From Rhizobiaceae bacterium CPCC 101076 (GTDB lineage Bacteria; Pseudomonadota; Alphaproteobacteria; Rhizobiales; Methylopilaceae), in contig QDFX01000001.1 of the NCBI GenBank assembly GCA_003347645.1, forward strand, positions 124,001 through 188,000: DNA of 64,000 nucleotides. The letters run 5' to 3'. Below are positions 61,764 to 64,000 of the stretch, in pieces (within the stretch, counting starts at the first letter, position 1; every line of letters starts with the position of its first letter). A program made the translations under genes and the position numbers. The notes beneath the pieces are model-generated. The model saw only the letters and a program-made list of their open reading frames with translations. It was not told the origin of the DNA and did not search any database.

Positions 61764-63728
61764 ATGGCTTCAGTCGAGCTTCCCGTGCGCTTTTCTCGTC
61801 TGTCCCCTTCGCGCGCTGGCCTTCCCATCCTCATTCTGATCGCCGGGCTGTTCTGCACGGCGCTGGCGGTCATCCAGCTTCGAAGTCTGGTCCGCGAGGC
61901 CGAGCAGGCCAGATTCGCCGCGATCACAGAGGAACGGGCGGGCGCCGTGTCGGACCGCATCGACACCTATGTCGCACTGCTGCGCGGTATGGCGGGGTTC
62001 TTCGCGGCATCTGGCGAGGTGACTGCGGGCGAGTTCAAATCCTACTTCGACCGGTTGAGGCTCACCGAGCTTTATCCCGGCGTGCAGGGCATGGGCTACA
62101 TTGCCCGGGTGCCCCTTGCCGAGCGGGACGTCTTCGCCGCCCGGGTGCGGACATCGATCGATAGTGATTTTCGCATATGGCCGGAGGGCGACCGCGATTT
62201 CTACGCGCCGATCGTCTTCCTCCTACCGGAAGACCAGAGGAACCATTCCGCGATCGGCTTCGACATGGCGACGGAGCCGAACCGGCTCGCGGCGATGCAG
62301 CAGGCGACCGAGACCACGATCCGGGCGACGACGGCCAAGGTCATGCTCGGGGAGAGAACCAACCAGAATCCACAGCCCGGCTTTCAGATTTTCGTACCGC
62401 TTTACGCAACACCGAACGGGGCTGTCCCGGCGACGGTGGAAGAGCGCCGCGCTACCGCAAGCGGCTGGATCTACAGTCCGTTCCGCGCTCCGGAATTGTT
62501 CGCCAAGGCATTCGAATTGCGCGGGCGCGAATCCGAAATCGATTACGCGGTCTATGACGGTCCATCGGTTGACGAGGAGAAGCTGCTTTATCGCTCGTCC
62601 ACCCAGGGCGCTCCCGATGCAGATTATTCGGCGACGAAGACGCTCGACGCTGCAGGCCGGCAGTGGACGATTGTGATGCGCAACACGGACTTCTTCGTCC
62701 GCGACAGCAACCGGGCGATCATTCCGTTCATCGCCGCCGGTGGTCTGCTGACGACCTTCATACTTTTCGCGGCCGGCTGGGCGCAGGCGAGCGCGACGCA
62801 GGCAGCCGAGAAGGCGCAGGAGCAACTCCACGAGCTCAATCTCAGCCTTGAGGACCGCGTCGAGGAACGCACCGCGCAACTCGAAACCGCGCATGGCGCG
62901 CTGGAGAGCCTCAACCGTAATCTGGAGACCATCGTCGCAGTGCGGACGGCCGATCTCCAGGAGGCGAACCAGGAGATCCAGCGCTTCGCCTATATCGTCA
63001 GCCACGATCTGAGATCGCCGCTCGTCAACGTCATGGGGTTCACAAGCGAGCTCGACATAGCCCGGACCGAGATCGCGAAGTTCTACAGCGAGGCGGTCGC
63101 GAAGAATCCCGAGCTGGAGAACAAGGACGCAAAGAGCGCGATCGAGGTCGACCTGCCGGAATCGATCGAATTCATTCGCTCCTCGACCGCCAAGATGGAC
63201 CGGCTGATCAATGCGATCCTTCGCCTGTCGCGCGAGGGCCGCCGCGTGCTCTCGCCCGAGCCGCTCAAGATGAACGAACTGCTGCACACCATCAGCCGCT
63301 CGATCCAGCACCAGACCGCGGAAGTCGGCGCGACAGTCGAGATCGGGGAGTTGCCGGAGATCGTCAGCGATCGCCTCGCGGTCGAGCAGGTGTTCAGCAA
63401 TCTCATCGAGAATGCGGTCAAATATCTTGCACCGGACCGTCCGGGCCAGATAAGGGTCCGCGGCGGGGTCGAGGGCGGCATGGTGGCGATCACCGTCGAG
63501 GACAATGGGCGTGGCATCGCGCCCGCCGATCATAGCCGCATCTTCGACCTGTTCCGCCGCGCGGGGACACAGGATCGTCCGGGCGAGGGCATCGGCCTCG
63601 CCCATGTTCGTGCGCTGGTGCGCCGCCTGGGCGGCAACATCACCGTCAAATCCACGCTTGGGGAAGGGTCAACCTTCCGCGTCACACTGCCGAAAACCTT
63701 GAAGGCAACGACAGAGGGGACTGCCTGA
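61764..63728 (+). CDS. CHASE-domain sensor histidine kinase
   Basis: 654 residues from ATG 61764 (AGAAG nine bases before; ATG 61740 is the alternative). A first membrane helix (PILILIAGLFCTALAVIQL) precedes a periplasmic CHASE domain (about residues 70-300, with ELYPGVQGMGYIARVP and NHSAIGFDMATEPNR). A second helix follows (IIPFIAAGGLLTTFILFAAGW), then a coiled coil of Glu-rich heptads (about 345-400). H414 lies in YIVSHDLRSPL and the ATPase has NLIENAVKYL, EDNGRGI and GEGIGLAHVR. It senses a small ligand outside the cell and phosphorylates the response regulator whose gene overlaps its stop codon. Confidence 0.9.
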   Translation: MASVELPVRFSRLSPSRAGLPILILIAGLFCTALAVIQLRSLVREAEQARFAAITEERAGAVSDRIDTYVALLRGMAGFFAASGEVTAGEFKSYFDRLRLTELYPGVQGMGYIARVPLAERDVFAARVRTSIDSDFRIWPEGDRDFYAPIVFLLPEDQRNHSAIGFDMATEPNRLAAMQQATETTIRATTAKVMLGERTNQNPQPGFQIFVPLYATPNGAVPATVEERRATASGWIYSPFRAPELFAKAFELRGRESEIDYAVYDGPSVDEEKLLYRSSTQGAPDADYSATKTLDAAGRQWTIVMRNTDFFVRDSNRAIIPFIAAGGLLTTFILFAAGWAQASATQAAEKAQEQLHELNLSLEDRVEERTAQLETAHGALESLNRNLETIVAVRTADLQEANQEIQRFAYIVSHDLRSPLVNVMGFTSELDIARTEIAKFYSEAVAKNPELENKDAKSAIEVDLPESIEFIRSSTAKMDRLINAILRLSREGRRVLSPEPLKMNELLHTISRSIQHQTAEVGATVEIGELPEIVSDRLAVEQVFSNLIENAVKYLAPDRPGQIRVRGGVEGGMVAITVEDNGRGIAPADHSRIFDLFRRAGTQDRPGEGIGLAHVRALVRRLGGNITVKSTLGEGSTFRVTLPKTLKATTEGTA

Positions 63729-64000
63729 TGCCCAACCAGAAGCCCGTCACGATCATCATGATCGAAGACGACGAGGGCCATGCCCGCCTGATCGAGCGCA
63801 ATATCCGCCGCGCCGGGGTGAACAACGAGGTCCGCCATTTCGTCAGCGGCACGGCGGCGCTCGAACACCTGCTTGATACCGGCAACCGCGCGCACGGCCC
63901 GTTCCTGGTCCTGCTCGACCTGAACCTGCCGGACATGAGCGGCACCGACATTCTGGCCAAGATCAAGGCGGACGAGCATCTTCGCCGCGCGCCGGTCGTG
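63728..64000 (+). CDS. Response regulator receiver protein, partial
   Basis: The window ends after about 91 residues. They form a CheY-like receiver: acidic pocket MIEDDEGHA (D14/D15), phosphoacceptor D64 in VLLDLNLPDMSG, and a conserved helix. The ATG overlaps the kinase stop codon (TGATG), so the two form a coupled two-component pair. Single-domain regulators of this Rcp1 type (VTIIMIEDDEGHARLIERNI) commonly partner CHASE or phytochrome kinases, but an output domain could lie beyond the edge. Confidence 0.88.
   Translation, partial: MPNQKPVTIIMIEDDEGHARLIERNIRRAGVNNEVRHFVSGTAALEHLLDTGNRAHGPFLVLLDLNLPDMSGTDILAKIKADEHLRRAPVV

Noticed and set aside
1-64000. CRISPR arrays or rRNA genes
   Set aside because: I saw no regular spaced repeats of CRISPR length and no rRNA sequence; the NRPG-coding tract at 14170-14450 is a protein repeat.

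Overview
The window looks like chromosomal DNA of a motile, GC-rich alphaproteobacterium, most likely Hyphomicrobiales (a Bosea/Methylobacterium/Rhizobium-type genome). The reasons are the fliK-flgD end of a flagellar locus, a PmtA-type methyltransferase, the many small twin-arginine exported proteins, a SurA/cytochrome c-prime/TonB-ExbBD neighbourhood and a CHASE-domain histidine kinase. I cannot name the species.

Layout. Positions 1-9.2 kb are ordinary core genes: the end of fliK, flgD, mnmA, a phospholipid/SAM methyltransferase, a TauE/SafE-type exporter, a glutamine amidotransferase, an EmrAB-type drug pump under a divergent TetR repressor with two visible operator copies, and phoU. Positions 9.4-27.0 kb form an accessory stress-resistance region. 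It holds a Tat-exported alpha/beta hydrolase, a PAS protein, a MerR (CadR/PbrR type) regulator with a textbook 19-bp-spacer promoter driving a Cd/Zn/Pb P-type ATPase, arginine deiminase with its antiporter (but no arcB or arcC nearby), an AI-2E family membrane protein, DUF1269 and HdeD-like membrane proteins, an NhaC antiporter, an RND efflux pair and three tiny Tat-exported proteins.

Positions 27380-44684 are a 17.3-kb integrative element inserted in the 3' end of a tRNA-Met(CAT) gene. The same 17-bp sequence stands at both ends and the tyrosine integrase lies next to the tRNA. Its cargo is almost entirely anti-phage or DNA-processing genes: a DUF6978 + DUF1828/1829 pair, a 5'-truncated SIR2-like gene, a DUF4160 protein, an EVE-HNH modification-dependent endonuclease, a small P-loop protein, a giant type ISP restriction-modification enzyme, a Rap1a/Tai-like protein, a serine resolvase with a possible res site, a PD-(D/E)XK nuclease and an unrecognised 422-residue protein. 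The left end is a junkyard: a 180-bp near-copy of the EVE-HNH gene joined to a scrap of a PP2C phosphatase.

Positions 44.8-64 kb return to chromosomal genes: a ketopantoate-reductase-like enzyme, a HAD-UbiA / GtrA / GT-C glycosyltransferase operon, a Cof-type phosphatase, a Tim44-like protein, SurA, cytochrome c-prime, a wrecked Dyp-type peroxidase, a Tat-exported GH31 glycosidase related to sulfoquinovosidases, an IS5-family transposase, the exbB-exbD-tonB operon, and a CHASE histidine kinase followed by a response regulator cut by the window edge.

The main novelty candidates are the uncharacterised genes of the island (the DUF6978/DUF1828-1829 pair, the P-loop gene before the type ISP enzyme, the 422-residue protein) and the GH31 enzyme that lacks the sulfonate-binding arginine.
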